Shown here piece by piece: positions 1 to 8,886 of a stretch of DNA of 64,000 nucleotides. Position numbers and translations under genes: made by a program. How positions within the stretch are numbered: position 1 is the stretch's first letter; every line of letters starts with the position of its first letter. The DNA comes from Actinophytocola algeriensis (GTDB taxonomy: Bacteria; Actinomycetota; Actinomycetes; Mycobacteriales; Pseudonocardiaceae), in the NCBI RefSeq assembly GCF_014203735.1, contig NZ_JACHJQ010000003.1:1055626-1119625 (forward strand), in the 5' to 3' direction. Below the pieces are notes generated by a model. The model saw only the letters and a list, made by a program, of their open reading frames with translations, made no database searches and was not told where the DNA came from.

Positions 1-130
1 GTGGGCTCCCGGTGCCTGCCCCGGCCTGGCCTCCCCGTGCGAGCGCGGGCCCGGCTCGAAGGGCTCGTGCTGCGCACTCGGCTTCGGCAGCGTGGGCAGT
101 CGCGCGTGGCGAAGCCCACAGTCGCGGTCA

Positions 131-150
131 GGCCGCCCCGTGGGGCGGCC
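131..150. terminator. GC-rich hairpin downstream of the dosR-like gene
   Basis: Inverted repeat GGCCGCCCC / GGGGCGGCC with a two-base centre, about 70 bp past the stop of the minus-strand response-regulator gene. There is no T tract, as is usual for high-GC actinomycete terminators. It also lies just after the -10 region of an orphan promoter-like element read on the minus strand, so it could terminate that transcript instead. Confidence 0.45.
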
Positions 151-167
151 TCCGGCCCCCGGTCACC

Positions 168-220
168 ATTGTCCCAGCCGGTACCGACATGCCGCGTCGC
201 CCGGCGTCGAGTTGTCCACA
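168..220 (-). promoter_or_regulatory. Orphan PafBC/RecA-NDp-like promoter element (copy 1)
   Basis: Read on the minus strand: TGTGGACAA (220-212), exactly 22 bp, TGTCGGTA (189-182), 8 bp, then GACAAT (173-168). The TGTCRGTG-N8-TANNNT pattern is the known RecA-independent DNA-damage promoter of actinobacteria (PafBC-dependent). The -35-like box and -10 each deviate by a base or so, so this copy may be weak. No gene follows it inside the window; a GC hairpin follows at once. The same box-N22-TGTCGG spacing recurs at three other places here. Confidence 0.45.
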
Positions 221-222
221 GT

Positions 223-867
223 TCACAGGTCGGGCTTGCGCGACTTCAGCTCAGCCGCCAGCACCGCCGCCTGCGTGCGCCGCTGCATGCCCAGCTTCGC
301 CAGGATGTGGGACACGTAGTTCTTGACCGTCTTCTCCGCCAGGAACAGCCTCGCCGCGATCTGGCGGTTCGTCAGGCCCTCGCCGACCAGGTCGAACACC
401 GCCCGCTCCTGGTCGGTCAACCCGGCGAGCGGCCCGTCCGTCTCGCCCTGGCGGATGCGCTTCATCAGCGCCTCCGTGGTCTTGGCGTCCAGAAGGGACT
501 CGCCGGCGCCCACCTTGCGGACCGCGCTGATCAGGTCGTTGCCGACCACCTGCTTCAGCACGAAACCCGACGCGCCGGCCATGATCGCGTTCAGGAGGGC
601 CTCATCGTCCGAGTAGGACGTCAGGATCAGGCAGTGGAGCTCCGGTAACTGTGAGCGAAGGTCCCGGCACAGCTCGACGCCGTTGCCGTCCGGCATGCGC
701 ACGTCGAGTACCGCCACGTCCACCTGGTGCGTCGGGATGCGGCGCAGGGCGTCGGACACCGTGGCGGCCTCGCCGACGATCTCCAGGTCCGGCTCGTCCT
801 CGAAGAGGTCGGCAACGCCCCGGCGGACGATCTCGTGGTCGTCGACCAAGAAGATCCTGATGGTCAC
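223..867 (-). CDS. devR: NarL/LuxR-type response regulator, DosR/DevR-like
   Basis: Two-component transcription factor of 214 residues. An N-terminal receiver domain (about 3-120) has the acidic pair D9/D10, phospho-acceptor D55 in VLDVRMPDG and the conserved K105. A GerE/LuxR helix-turn-helix follows (about 148-205, [20 protein letters not shown]). Near-colinear similarity to mycobacterial DosR, including the [10 protein letters not shown] helix and the RRTQAAV tail, supports a hypoxia/redox-type regulator. No cognate histidine kinase is adjacent in the window, so the signal is unknown. Start is GTG at 867. The upstream 220 bp is AT-rich and shared with ectA on the opposite strand. Confidence 0.85.
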   Translation of the reverse strand: MTIRIFLVDDHEIVRRGVADLFEDEPDLEIVGEAATVSDALRRIPTHQVDVAVLDVRMPDGNGVELCRDLRSQLPELHCLILTSYSDDEALLNAIMAGASGFVLKQVVGNDLISAVRKVGAGESLLDAKTTEALMKRIRQGETDGPLAGLTDQERAVFDLVGEGLTNRQIAARLFLAEKTVKNYVSHILAKLGMQRRTQAAVLAAELKSRKPDL

Positions 868-924
868 GACCGGTCCTCACAGGCTTCGAACGGCCGCTCG
901 TGGTCGCCCTGTGTCCGATGGTTC

Positions 925-943
925 GTTCCGCAAGCTCCACTCA
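925..943 (+). repeat. Single copy of the dispersed CTCCGCAAGCTCC repeat
   Basis: GTTCCGCAAGCTCCACTCA matches the core of the 31-bp repeat arrayed at 32964-33118 (there GCTCCGCAAGCTCCGCTCA on the minus strand) with two differences. It sits about 60 bp upstream of the dosR-like start, in the divergent dosR/ectA spacer. Confidence 0.5.
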
Positions 944-1089
944 CCAGGCGCTATATATCAGATAAATCGCCATGATCGCAACATTACCGTGGACCTTCTC
1001 ACAGTAAAAATCTTGATTCCGCAGGTGAGCAACAAGCATTGCATTCGTTCATCTGAAGCGGAGAAAATTCTCTGTTACGTTCCTTGAGT

Positions 1090-1578
1090 ATGTCGGAACG
1101 AGTCATCGACAGTCCGTCCAAAAAGGACGGAGCGGCAATCTGGCGAATAGCACGTGATTCCGGAAAGCTCGATCTTAACTCGTCCTATGCGTATCTGTTG
1201 TGGTGTCACGACTTCGCGGACACCTCGGCGGTGGCACGGGTCGGCGACGACGTGGTGGGCTTCGTCATCGGCTACCTGCGTCCGCAGGCCCCGGACACCG
1301 TTGTGGTCTGGCAGGTCGCGGTCGACGCCGGTCAGCGGGGCAGAGGCACCGCGGCCGCCCTGCTCGACGCGCTCGTGCGCAGAACCGGCGCGCGTCGCAT
1401 GGAGACCACGATCACAACCGACAACGACGCGTCGAACGCGTTGTTCCGTTCACTCGCGGACCGGTGGGGTGCCGAGATGAGCGTGACGGGCGAGTTCGCG
1501 GCGCACGAGTTCCCGGATGACCACGAAACCGAAGTCCTCTATCGGATCGGGCCGTTTCGGGACGCGCGCGCAGCCTGA
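1090..1578 (+). CDS. ectA: L-2,4-diaminobutyrate N-gamma-acetyltransferase (EctA)
   Basis: First committed ectoine step: acetyl-CoA plus diaminobutyrate gives N-gamma-acetyldiaminobutyrate. About 162 residues, the usual EctA length. The fold is a single GNAT domain with the acetyl-CoA loop around QRGRGTAAALLDAL, preceded by the EctA-typical SSYAYLLWCHDF segment. It leads ectABCD. Start taken at ATG 1090; an in-frame TTG six bases earlier is possible. There is no clear Shine-Dalgarno, and a TTACGT -10-like hexamer at 1075 suggests a leaderless or nearly leaderless mRNA. Osmotic induction is expected from the family but not visible in the sequence. Confidence 0.93.
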   Translation: MSERVIDSPSKKDGAAIWRIARDSGKLDLNSSYAYLLWCHDFADTSAVARVGDDVVGFVIGYLRPQAPDTVVVWQVAVDAGQRGRGTAAALLDALVRRTGARRMETTITTDNDASNALFRSLADRWGAEMSVTGEFAAHEFPDDHETEVLYRIGPFRDARAA

Positions 1579-1624
1579 CTGTAACGAAAAGACACATAAA
1601 CCGGGGAAGCAGGTTCAGAGCACA

Positions 1625-2875
1625 GTGAACGTATTCGAGACCGTCGAGTCCGAGGTGCGCAGCTACTGCCGCGGCTGGCCGGTCGTGTTCGACCGTGCCA
1701 CCGGAGCGTGGCTGCACGACGAGGACGGCAACGCCTACCTCGACTTCTTCGCAGGCGCGGGGGCGCTGAACTACGGGCACAACAACCCGGTCCTCAAGAA
1801 GGCCGTCATCGACTACCTCCAGCGCGACGGCGTCGTCCACGCGCTGGACATGCAGACCGTCGCCAAGCGGGAGTTCCTCGAGACCTTCACCGACGTGATC
1901 ATGAAGCCGAGAGAGCTCGACTACAAGATCATGTTCCCCGGCCCGGCCGGTGCGAACGCCGTCGAGGCCGCGCTCAAGCTGGCCCGCAAGGTGACCGGCC
2001 GCGAGTCGATCATCAACTTCACCAACGCCTTCCACGGCATGACGCTCGGTGCCCTCTCGGTCACCGGCAACTCCATGAAGCGCGGCGGCGCGGGCATCCC
2101 GCTGGTCCACGCCACCCCGATGCCGTACGACAACTACCTCGACGGCCAGGTCGAGGACTTCCTGTGGTTCGAGCGGCTGCTCGACGACCCGGGTTCGGGC
2201 CTCAACGAGCCCGCCGCGGTGATCGTCGAGACCGTGCAGGGCGAGGGCGGCATCAACGCGGCCCGCGACGAGTGGCTCCGCGGTCTCGCCGACCTGTGCA
2301 AGCGCCACAAGATACTGCTGATCGTCGACGACGTGCAGATGGGCTGCGGCCGCACCGGCCCGTTCTTCAGCTTCGAGTCGGCCGGCTTCGAGCCGGACAT
2401 CGTGTGCCTGTCCAAGTCGATCGGCGCGTTCGGGCTGCCGCTCGCCATGACGCTCCTCAAGCCGGAGCTGGACGTGTGGGAGCCGGGCGAGCACAACGGC
2501 ACGTTCCGCGGCATCAGCCCCGCGTTCATCGCCGCCTCCGAGGCGATCCGCACCTACTGGACCGACGACAAGCTCGAGAAGAGCACCCTCGCGAAGGGCG
2601 AGCAGATCGGCCGCGTCATGAACGAGCTGGCCGAGCAGCACCCCGGCACGCCGATGCGGGCCAAGGGCCGCGGCCTCGCGCGCGGCCTGGCGTTCGACTC
2701 CGGTGACATCGCGGGCAAGGTCTGCCGCGCCGCGTTCGAGCGCGGCCTGCTGATGGAGACCTCCGGCCCGGACGGCGAGGTCGCGAAGGCCATGCCGCCG
2801 CTCACGATCACCGACGACGAGCTGGCCAAGGGACTCGACCTGCTGTCCGACGCCGTGCACGCGGTGTGCTCGTAG
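1625..2875 (+). CDS. ectB: Diaminobutyrate--2-oxoglutarate aminotransferase (EctB)
   Basis: PLP-dependent class III aminotransferase making L-2,4-diaminobutyrate from aspartate semialdehyde with glutamate as donor. 416 residues from GTG 1625 (family about 420). Recognisable parts are the [14 protein letters not shown] start, the cofactor region [13 protein letters not shown], the PLP lysine in [10 protein letters not shown] and the HNGTFRG segment. An upstream in-frame extension to 1517 overlaps ectA and is rejected because homologues begin at the MNVFE-like segment. Gap to ectA is 46 bp; ectC follows after 13 bp. Confidence 0.95.
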   Translation: MNVFETVESEVRSYCRGWPVVFDRATGAWLHDEDGNAYLDFFAGAGALNYGHNNPVLKKAVIDYLQRDGVVHALDMQTVAKREFLETFTDVIMKPRELDYKIMFPGPAGANAVEAALKLARKVTGRESIINFTNAFHGMTLGALSVTGNSMKRGGAGIPLVHATPMPYDNYLDGQVEDFLWFERLLDDPGSGLNEPAAVIVETVQGEGGINAARDEWLRGLADLCKRHKILLIVDDVQMGCGRTGPFFSFESAGFEPDIVCLSKSIGAFGLPLAMTLLKPELDVWEPGEHNGTFRGISPAFIAASEAIRTYWTDDKLEKSTLAKGEQIGRVMNELAEQHPGTPMRAKGRGLARGLAFDSGDIAGKVCRAAFERGLLMETSGPDGEVAKAMPPLTITDDELAKGLDLLSDAVHAVCS

Positions 2876-2888
2876 GGGAGGAAGAACC

Positions 2889-3287
2889 ATGATCGTCAGG
2901 AACGTCGGGGACCTGGACGACACAGACCGGGACATCAAGACGCCGAACTGGAGAAGCAAACGCGTCGTGCTCGCGAAGGAGGGCGTCGGCTTCTCCGTGC
3001 ACGAGACCACGCTGTACGCGGGCACGGTCAACGACTTCTGGTACGCCAACCACATCGAGGCGGTGTTCGTCGTCGAGGGCGAGGGCGAGCTGCTGGACAA
3101 GGGCACCGGTGAGACCCACCAGCTGCGGCCCGGCAGCCTCTACCTGCTCAACGACCACGACCACCACCAGCTGCGCCCCAGGACGGACATGCGCACGGTC
3201 TGCGTGTTCAACCCGCCGGTGACCGGGCGCGAGGTGCACGACGAACACGGTGTCTACCCCCTGATCGTGGAGGAGAAGAGCGCATGA
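2889..3287 (+). CDS. ectC: Ectoine synthase (EctC)
   Basis: Cupin-fold dehydratase that closes the ring of N-gamma-acetyldiaminobutyrate to ectoine. 132 residues, a standard length. The three iron ligands known for EctC are all in register: E57 (NHIEAVF), Y85 (SLYLL) and H93 (HDHHQL). A strong ribosome site (GGGGAGGAAG) precedes the ATG. The last four bases overlap the ectD start (ATGA), implying translational coupling. The gene looks fully functional, so the host should make ectoine. Confidence 0.96.
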   Translation: MIVRNVGDLDDTDRDIKTPNWRSKRVVLAKEGVGFSVHETTLYAGTVNDFWYANHIEAVFVVEGEGELLDKGTGETHQLRPGSLYLLNDHDHHQLRPRTDMRTVCVFNPPVTGREVHDEHGVYPLIVEEKSA

Positions 3288-4144
3288 CGCTCACCGCCAC
3301 CGCGGTCGTCGACCGATATCCCACGAGGATCGACGGCGACCCGGAGCTCATCGACCGGACCGACCCCAGCGTGTGGGACTTCACCGGCGCCGGCCCGATC
3401 GACCGCGCCACCATGGCCGGGCACCACACGAAGGGGTTCTCGGTCCACCACGACCTGCTGAGCCCGGCAGAGGTGGCCGCGTGCCGCGACGAGCTGGCCA
3501 GGCTCGCCACCGACCCGGGGCTCGCGGAAGACGAGCGCGCGGTCCTCACCGACGACGGTGAGGTCCGGATGATCTACGAGGTGCACGCGGTCAGCGAGCT
3601 GGTCGCCGAGCTGGTCCGGGACCCGAGGGTGCTGGACCGGGCGCGCCAGATCCTCGGCTCCGACGTGTACATCCACCAGTCCCGCATCGACTACCTGCCG
3701 GGCTTCCGAGGCAAGGGCACCTACTGGCACTCGCCGTTCGAGACCTGGCACGCCGAGGACGGCATGCCTGCGCCGAGGGCGGTCAGCGTGTCGATCCCGT
3801 TGTCGGGGCAGCAGGAGCTGACCGGTGAGCTGATGGCGATGCCGGGCAGCCACCGCACGTTCGTCCCCACGACGCTCGGCTCCGGCGGGGTGCCGGACAA
3901 GGAGCACCTGCGCTCGCTCGGGGCCGCGTACGGCATCGAGCGGTTCACCGACGCGGCGGGCTCGGTGCTGGTGTTCGACGCGAACACCATGCAGGGCTCG
4001 GCCGACAACATCACCCCGTTCCCGCAGACCAACATCCACGTCGTGTTCTCCAGCGTGGAGAACCTGCTGTTCGCGCCGTTCGCCGGTGGGCAGCCGAGAC
4101 CGCCGTACCTGGCGAACCGTGACTGTGAGGCACTGCGCCGCTAG
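3284..4144 (+). CDS. ectD: EctD-like dioxygenase lacking expected iron and 2-oxoglutarate ligands
   Basis: Position in ectABCD and the whole-length pattern identify an ectoine 5-hydroxylase homologue (286 residues; family about 290-310). The signature normally reads WHSDFETWHxEDG; here it is [13 protein letters not shown], so the iron-ligand Asp is P151 (CCG at 3734-3736). The second iron His, normally in NTMHGS, is Q237 (NTMQGS). The 2-oxoglutarate-binding Arg, normally in PRSN, is Q248 (PQTN). H149 remains. Canonical hydroxylation therefore looks unlikely. The protein may be dead, regulatory, or have altered chemistry. Reading frame and codon use are otherwise intact, and translation is coupled to ectC. 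Confidence 0.85.
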   Translation: MTLTATAVVDRYPTRIDGDPELIDRTDPSVWDFTGAGPIDRATMAGHHTKGFSVHHDLLSPAEVAACRDELARLATDPGLAEDERAVLTDDGEVRMIYEVHAVSELVAELVRDPRVLDRARQILGSDVYIHQSRIDYLPGFRGKGTYWHSPFETWHAEDGMPAPRAVSVSIPLSGQQELTGELMAMPGSHRTFVPTTLGSGGVPDKEHLRSLGAAYGIERFTDAAGSVLVFDANTMQGSADNITPFPQTNIHVVFSSVENLLFAPFAGGQPRPPYLANRDCEALRR

Positions 4145-4148
4145 TCCA

Positions 4149-4193
4149 CCCGGGTGACGAGCGCGACGGGGAGGTCGTGCTCGTCACCCCGGG
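4149..4193 (+). terminator. Terminator hairpin of the ect operon
   Basis: Arms CCCGGGTGACGAGC (4149-4162) and GCTCGTCACCCCGGG (4179-4193) pair over 14 bp with one bulged C and a 16-base loop. It starts five bases after the ectD stop and precedes the separately initiated regulator gene. Confidence 0.7.
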
Positions 4194-4253
4194 CGTCGTA
4201 CCTTGTGCAGTACTCCCGGCTTCCTGCGCCGGGGGACAACTGGGGGTGGTCCG

Positions 4254-6374
4254 ATGGCAGCGGAGCATCCGTCCGCCGCACGGTTCTGCCTGCTCGGACC
4301 CGTGCAGCTGGTGGTCGGGGAGAGGGCCGTGCCGCTGGGCGGCGCCGGTATGCGTGGCGTGCTCGCCATGCTGCTGCTCGAACCCAACCAGGTGGTGGCG
4401 CTGGACCGGATGGTGGACGTCCTGTGGGCCCACGAACCGCCGCCGAGCGCGCGGACGATGGTCCAGGGCTACGTGTCGCGCCTGCGGCAGCGGATCGCGG
4501 AAGTCGACGCGGGCGCCCTGATCGTCACCACGCCGCCGGGCTACCGGATGGTCGTCGACGAGTCCATGATCGATGTGACCGTCGCGCGGTCGCTGCTCGC
4601 CAAGGCCCGCGAGCAACCCGCCGCGCGCCGCGCCGAGCTGCTGCGCGCGGCGAACGCGCTGTGGCGCGGGCCCGCGCTCGCCGACCTCGGCGGCAGGCTC
4701 ACCGCGCCGGAGCTCACCGAGCTGCGCCTCGCGATCCTCGAGGCGCTGTACGACGCGCAGCTGGAGCTGGGCCGCCACCGCGAGGTGATCGGCGAGCTGA
4801 CGCAGCTGATCGATGCGCAGCCGTTCCGCGAGCGGCTGGTTGCCCAGTTGATGCTGGCCCTGTACCGGGCGAACCGCCGCGCCACCGCGCTCGACGTGTA
4901 CCAGCGCTTCGCGCACAGAGCAGCCCAGGAGCTGGGCATGGACCCCGGCCCGCAGCTGCGTGAGCTGCACGCACGGGTGCTGCGCGACGACTCCGGCCTG
5001 CTCGAACCCTCGCCCGACCCGGTGATCACACCGAAGGTCGGCGTGCTGGTGCCAGCGCAGCTGCCGAGGGCGCCGTCCGGTTTCGCCGGTCGCGAGGACG
5101 AGCTGGACTGGCTGTCCGGGCTCCTGCCGCCGGGTGAGACCGCGGCGATCGGCGTGCTGGCCGGGCCGGCTGGCGTCGGCAAGACCGCGCTCGCCGTGCT
5201 GTGGGCGCACCGCGTCGCGCAGGCGTTCCCGGACGGGCAGCTGTTCGCGAGCATGCGCGGCTTCGACCCGCAGCACGCGCCGGTGCGGGCCGCGGACGTG
5301 CTCACCCAGTTCCTGCTCGCGCTCGGCGTCGGGGTGGACGACGTGCCGTTCGAACTGGACGACCGGGCCGCGCTGTACCGGTCGATCCTCGCGGACCGGC
5401 GCGTGCTGGTGGTGCTCGACGACGCCCGCGACGCCGAGCAGATCCACCCGCTGCTGCCTGCCGCGTCGTCGTCGTTCGTGCTGGTGACGAGCCGGATCCG
5501 GCTCGACGGGCTGGTCGCGCGGACCGGCGCGAAGCTGCTGTCGCTCGGCACGCTCGGGGTCGACGCTGCCGAGCGGCTGATCGAGCACATGGCGGGCACG
5601 CCCGCGCACAGCAAGGACCGCGAGCAGCGCCGCAAGCTCGCGCGGCTGTGCGGGCACCTGCCGCTCGCGCTGCGCATCGCGGCCGCCCGGCTCGCCGGTA
5701 ATCCACAGTGGACAGTCGCGGACCTGGTGGCCGAGCTGGCCGACGAGCGGTCCCGGCTCGGCGCGCTCGACCTGGCGGACGCGGACACGAGCGTGCGTGC
5801 CGCACTCGACGTCACCTACCGCAGTCTGCGGCCGGAGCTGGCCGAGACCGTCCGCCACCTCGGGCTGTTCCCCGGCACGCGGATCGGCCCGCACCCGGTC
5901 GCCGCGCTGACCGGTGGCGACGTCGACGAGTGCAGGCGCAGGCTCCGCGCGCTCGCCGCCTCGTTCGTCGTCACCGAGACCAGCCGGGACGTTTTCCTCA
6001 TGCACGACCTGGTGCGTTTGCACGCGTTCGCACTGGCGGAAGCCGAGATGTCCGATGTGGACAGAACGCTCGGACAGCGGCGGCTGCTGCGGTACTACCT
6101 GGCCGGCGCGCGGACCGCCCGCGCACTGCTGCGGACCGACGGCGTGGTGCGCACGGAAACCGCGGGCCCGCCGATGGCCACGGCTGAGGACGCCGTCGAC
6201 TGGATCGACCAGGAGTGGGCGAACCTGCTCGCGGTGGTCGAGACCGGTGCCGACTCCGATAACGAAACGGACGAGGAGGTCGTCGCGCTCGCGCGGCTCG
6301 CGGCGGAGTTTTCCGAGGGTACGCGGGCTCTCGGGCCCGCGGCGCTGAGCCGGTTGGTCCGTCTGGTCGTCTAG
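4254..6374 (+). CDS. SARP/AfsR-family regulator with NB-ARC ATPase domain
   Basis: 706 residues from ATG 4254. Order: winged-helix OmpR-like DNA-binding domain (about 10-90, LDRMVDVLW and YVSRLRQRI), bacterial transcriptional activation domain (about 95-240, REVIGELTQLIDAQPFRERL), then an NB-ARC ATPase with P-loop GPAGVGKT near residue 305 and VLVVLDDARDAEQ as Walker B. Unlike AfsR (near 990 residues) it has no C-terminal TPR block and stops shortly after the ATPase helical region. SARPs usually control secondary metabolism or morphogenesis; no biosynthetic cluster is adjacent. Start chosen at the ATG after GGGGGTGG rather than the in-frame start at 4203. Confidence 0.82.
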   Translation: MAAEHPSAARFCLLGPVQLVVGERAVPLGGAGMRGVLAMLLLEPNQVVALDRMVDVLWAHEPPPSARTMVQGYVSRLRQRIAEVDAGALIVTTPPGYRMVVDESMIDVTVARSLLAKAREQPAARRAELLRAANALWRGPALADLGGRLTAPELTELRLAILEALYDAQLELGRHREVIGELTQLIDAQPFRERLVAQLMLALYRANRRATALDVYQRFAHRAAQELGMDPGPQLRELHARVLRDDSGLLEPSPDPVITPKVGVLVPAQLPRAPSGFAGREDELDWLSGLLPPGETAAIGVLAGPAGVGKTALAVLWAHRVAQAFPDGQLFASMRGFDPQHAPVRAADVLTQFLLALGVGVDDVPFELDDRAALYRSILADRRVLVVLDDARDAEQIHPLLPAASSSFVLVTSRIRLDGLVARTGAKLLSLGTLGVDAAERLIEHMAGTPAHSKDREQRRKLARLCGHLPLALRIAAARLAGNPQWTVADLVAELADERSRLGALDLADADTSVRAALDVTYRSLRPELAETVRHLGLFPGTRIGPHPVAALTGGDVDECRRRLRALAASFVVTETSRDVFLMHDLVRLHAFALAEAEMSDVDRTLGQRRLLRYYLAGARTARALLRTDGVVRTETAGPPMATAEDAVDWIDQEWANLLAVVETGADSDNETDEEVVALARLAAEFSEGTRALGPAALSRLVRLVV

Positions 6375-6697
6375 GTTCCACCCGCGTTTAGCGAACAGTT
6401 AGTCAATTCGGGTGATCAAGTGGCAGGCTGCCCGCCGAGTGCTCGACGTCCCGGAGCCTGACATGAGCACTCGGGCGGCACTACCAACGTGGGGGTGTGC
6501 TCGCCCAAGCGATCCGGCCGGCGCTGTTGGGGGACAGTGCCGGCCGGACTGTTCCGCCTTCCCGGTATTTAAAAGTGTTGGTCCCGACCCGGCTTCTCCT
6601 GCGGGGCCGCACGTGGTTGGTGGCTGGGTGCCGTCACGTTCCCCTGAGGTAACTGCTGATCAGCCCCAGACTTTCGCGCAAGGATCAAGGGCGCGCC
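6375..6697. other. Intergenic region without a gene
   Basis: 323 bp between convergent genes. No reading frame here has coding character. The main structure is the strong hairpin annotated at 6514-6547; a short AT-richer patch (TATTTAAAAG) follows it. Confidence 0.6.
6514..6547. terminator. 14-bp stem hairpin between convergent genes
   Basis: CCGGCCGGCGCTGT pairs with ACAGTGCCGGCCGG (one G-T pair) around a six-base T/G loop. Its position between the SARP gene and the SGNH hydrolase gene suits a bidirectional terminator. Confidence 0.55.
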
Positions 6698-7492
6698 CTA
6701 GACGCGGGCGCCGCCCTTGCCGCGAGCGGGCAGGGCGAGCGGCGACAGTTCCGGGCGCTTGGGCACGAGCCCGTCTCCCATGGACTCACCGCGCAGGTGC
6801 CTGCGCACCCACGGCAGCAGGTGCGTGCGGGTCCACGCGAGGTCGGCCTGGCGGGACCGCAGCCACGGCGTCGGTTCGACCGGCGGCCACGGCTCCCGCC
6901 ACTCCTCGGTCACCGGCACGTCGAGCACCTCGGCGGTACGCAGCGCGATGCGGCGGTGGCCCTCCGGGGAGAAGTGCAGCCGGTCGTCGCTCCAGGCGCG
7001 GACGTCCACGAGGGGCTTCATGGCCCACAGGTCGACGAGCATGGCGCCGTGCCGGTCGGCGATGCCCCGCAGGTTCGCGTTGTAGATCGCGACCTTGGGC
7101 CGCACCCGCCGCACCACCGGCTGGTCGCGCGGGTCGGGACCGGTGAACATGACGACCTCGCAGCCGGCGGCACGCAAGGCCTTCACGGCCTGCTCGTACT
7201 CCTCCGCCAGCGCGTCGACGTCGCAGCCGGGCACGATCAGGTCGTTGCCGCCTCCGCAGATCGTCACCAGGTCGGGCTTCACCTCGACCGCGATCGGCAC
7301 CTGCTCCTCGATGATCTCCCTCAGCATCTTCCCCCGAAGTGCCAGGTTCGCGTAGCGGAAACCCGGGTTGCGCTCGGCGAGCGTCGCGGCCAGGCGGTCG
7401 GCCCACCCCACGTAGCTGCCGTCCGGTGCCTCGTCACTCAAACCTTCGGTAAAGCTGTCCCCAACGGCAACCCAGCTGTTCCATGTCCGCAC
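6698..7492 (-). CDS. SGNH/GDSL-family hydrolase
   Basis: 264-residue esterase/lipase-fold protein. Block I GDSF with the nucleophilic serine lies near the N-terminus. Block II/III residues are in NLALRG and CGGGND, and block V has catalytic Asp/His in DRLHFSPEGH. Substrate unknown; such enzymes deacylate lipids, sugars or small esters. No signal peptide or membrane segment, so probably cytoplasmic. Start set at GTG 7492, because GGGAGG sits about nine bases upstream; an earlier GTG at 7501 would abut the ribosome site. Confidence 0.8.
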   Translation of the reverse strand: MRTWNSWVAVGDSFTEGLSDEAPDGSYVGWADRLAATLAERNPGFRYANLALRGKMLREIIEEQVPIAVEVKPDLVTICGGGNDLIVPGCDVDALAEEYEQAVKALRAAGCEVVMFTGPDPRDQPVVRRVRPKVAIYNANLRGIADRHGAMLVDLWAMKPLVDVRAWSDDRLHFSPEGHRRIALRTAEVLDVPVTEEWREPWPPVEPTPWLRSRQADLAWTRTHLLPWVRRHLRGESMGDGLVPKRPELSPLALPARGKGGARV

Positions 7493-7613
7493 GGCGACCA
7501 CCCCTCCCTAGTGCGCGCCCCCGTTTATATCTCCTAATCCGCCAGGATGCCGCCTAATTCCCGACTTCCGCCACCGTCGGTTTGCCGTGTTCGCCACCGG
7601 CTGCACAGCGTGA

Positions 7614-8864
7614 TCAGGGGGTTGCCAGTTCGATGCCGCCGCGTACCAGCGCGAGCGCCTCGACCGCGGCCGCCGGGGCGAGCGCTTTGTCCGGGTCGGA
7701 CAGCATCACGGTGGCGACGACCGTGCGGCCGTCGTCGGTGCGTGCCAGGTGATTCAACACCAGAAGACCCGGTTCGGACCCGCCTTTGAACCAGATCTCC
7801 GGGTACTCCGTTCGGTCCAGCCCGATACCGGCGTCCTCAATCGACATCGCCTCGTCGATGCGCGGGCTGTGTGCCGCGTCGAGGCTCGCCAGCACGCGGC
7901 ACATGTCGTTCGCGGAGCCGAACCACTCGATCGAATCGAGGTTCCTCGGTTCGGTCCACGGCTGGATGGCGGTGCGGGGCACGGCCGCGAGCGCAGGCCG
8001 CAGCGCGGGACGCAACGGGCGGGGGAGCGACAGGTAGGTGTTCGCGAGCTTCGGGTACCGGAAACCCTTGAGGACGAACAGTTCCCGCGTGGTGAGGAGC
8101 GCGTCGTTGCGCGGGTCGCGGTTGCCGGTCGCCGCCATCTGCCTGCGCACCGCGTCGCGGCCGACGTGGTGGACCAGGTGGTCGGTGGCCGTGTTGTCGC
8201 TAATCGAGATCATCAGGTCGGCGTGCTGCCGCAGCGTGACGTCCGTGCCCGCGGGACGGTCCTGCAGCACGCCGGTCGGGAGGCTCTTCCACTCCTCGCG
8301 GATCGGCAGGTTCGTGCTCCAGTCGGTCGTCGTGCGTTCCAGCGCGCCGAGGACGTAGAGCTTGAAGGCGGAGCCGAGCGGGTTCCTCCGGTCGGCGTCG
8401 ACCTCGTGCACCGGCGTGCATCCGTTGTCCACCAACGAGGACGCGTACGACACCCGCGGCGCGAGGGCCCTGAGCCGACTGTCCAGTTCGGACCAGTCGG
8501 CCGGCGAGGGCGCGTACGGGCGCAACCAGAGCCCGTCGATGAGGCCGGTGGCGTCGGTGTGCACCTCGACGAGGAGCCGCTCGTCCACCACCGCGGTCAC
8601 GGCGTTCGCCGTGCTCTCCACCGTGCGGGACCCGGTCATCGGCGCGACGCCGGCGAGGGTCTCGTTGAACCCGGGCGCCCCGCCGATGGCGTCGAGCATC
8701 GGTGCGGCGATGTGCTGGCGCAGCTCGGCCTCCGCCGCGGGCAGCCGCTGTGAGATCGCCAACAACCAGGCCAGTTCGCGCTCCGCCGGCCTCGTGTCCG
8801 CGGCCGCATTGGCCGTCGGCGTGACGAGTGCGAGCAGCACGAAAACAATCAGGAGCCTGCGCAC
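7614..8864 (-). CDS. Secreted class-A beta-lactamase-like serine hydrolase (LpqF-like)
   Basis: 416 residues. The N-terminal signal peptide (hydrophobic LLIVFVLLALV, cleavage near ANA-AD) predicts export. A small LpqF/Cpe-type domain occupies about 30-130. The penicillin-recognising domain has nucleophile SxxK in GSAFKLYVL, SDN in ISISDNTATD and KGG replacing KTG in WFKGGSEPG. It may act on the cell wall or be a non-resistance homologue; lactam resistance is not implied. The ribosome site GGGAGGA precedes GTG 8864. The DUF3887 gene ends 22 bp upstream, so they are probably co-transcribed. Confidence 0.78.
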   Translation of the reverse strand: MRRLLIVFVLLALVTPTANAAADTRPAERELAWLLAISQRLPAAEAELRQHIAAPMLDAIGGAPGFNETLAGVAPMTGSRTVESTANAVTAVVDERLLVEVHTDATGLIDGLWLRPYAPSPADWSELDSRLRALAPRVSYASSLVDNGCTPVHEVDADRRNPLGSAFKLYVLGALERTTTDWSTNLPIREEWKSLPTGVLQDRPAGTDVTLRQHADLMISISDNTATDHLVHHVGRDAVRRQMAATGNRDPRNDALLTTRELFVLKGFRYPKLANTYLSLPRPLRPALRPALAAVPRTAIQPWTEPRNLDSIEWFGSANDMCRVLASLDAAHSPRIDEAMSIEDAGIGLDRTEYPEIWFKGGSEPGLLVLNHLARTDDGRTVVATVMLSDPDKALAPAAAVEALALVRGGIELATP

Positions 8865-8886
8865 GTGTTCCTCCCGGTCGGGTCGG

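Noticed and set aside
1-648. A 215-codon open frame at the left edge on the plus strand
   Set aside because: It is antisense to the response-regulator gene, arginine/proline-rich and has no domain pattern; long antisense frames are common at this G+C.
7614-8864. Antibiotic-resistance beta-lactamase
   Set aside because: The KTG motif is KGG and the layout is that of LpqF-like proteins; resistance cannot be inferred.
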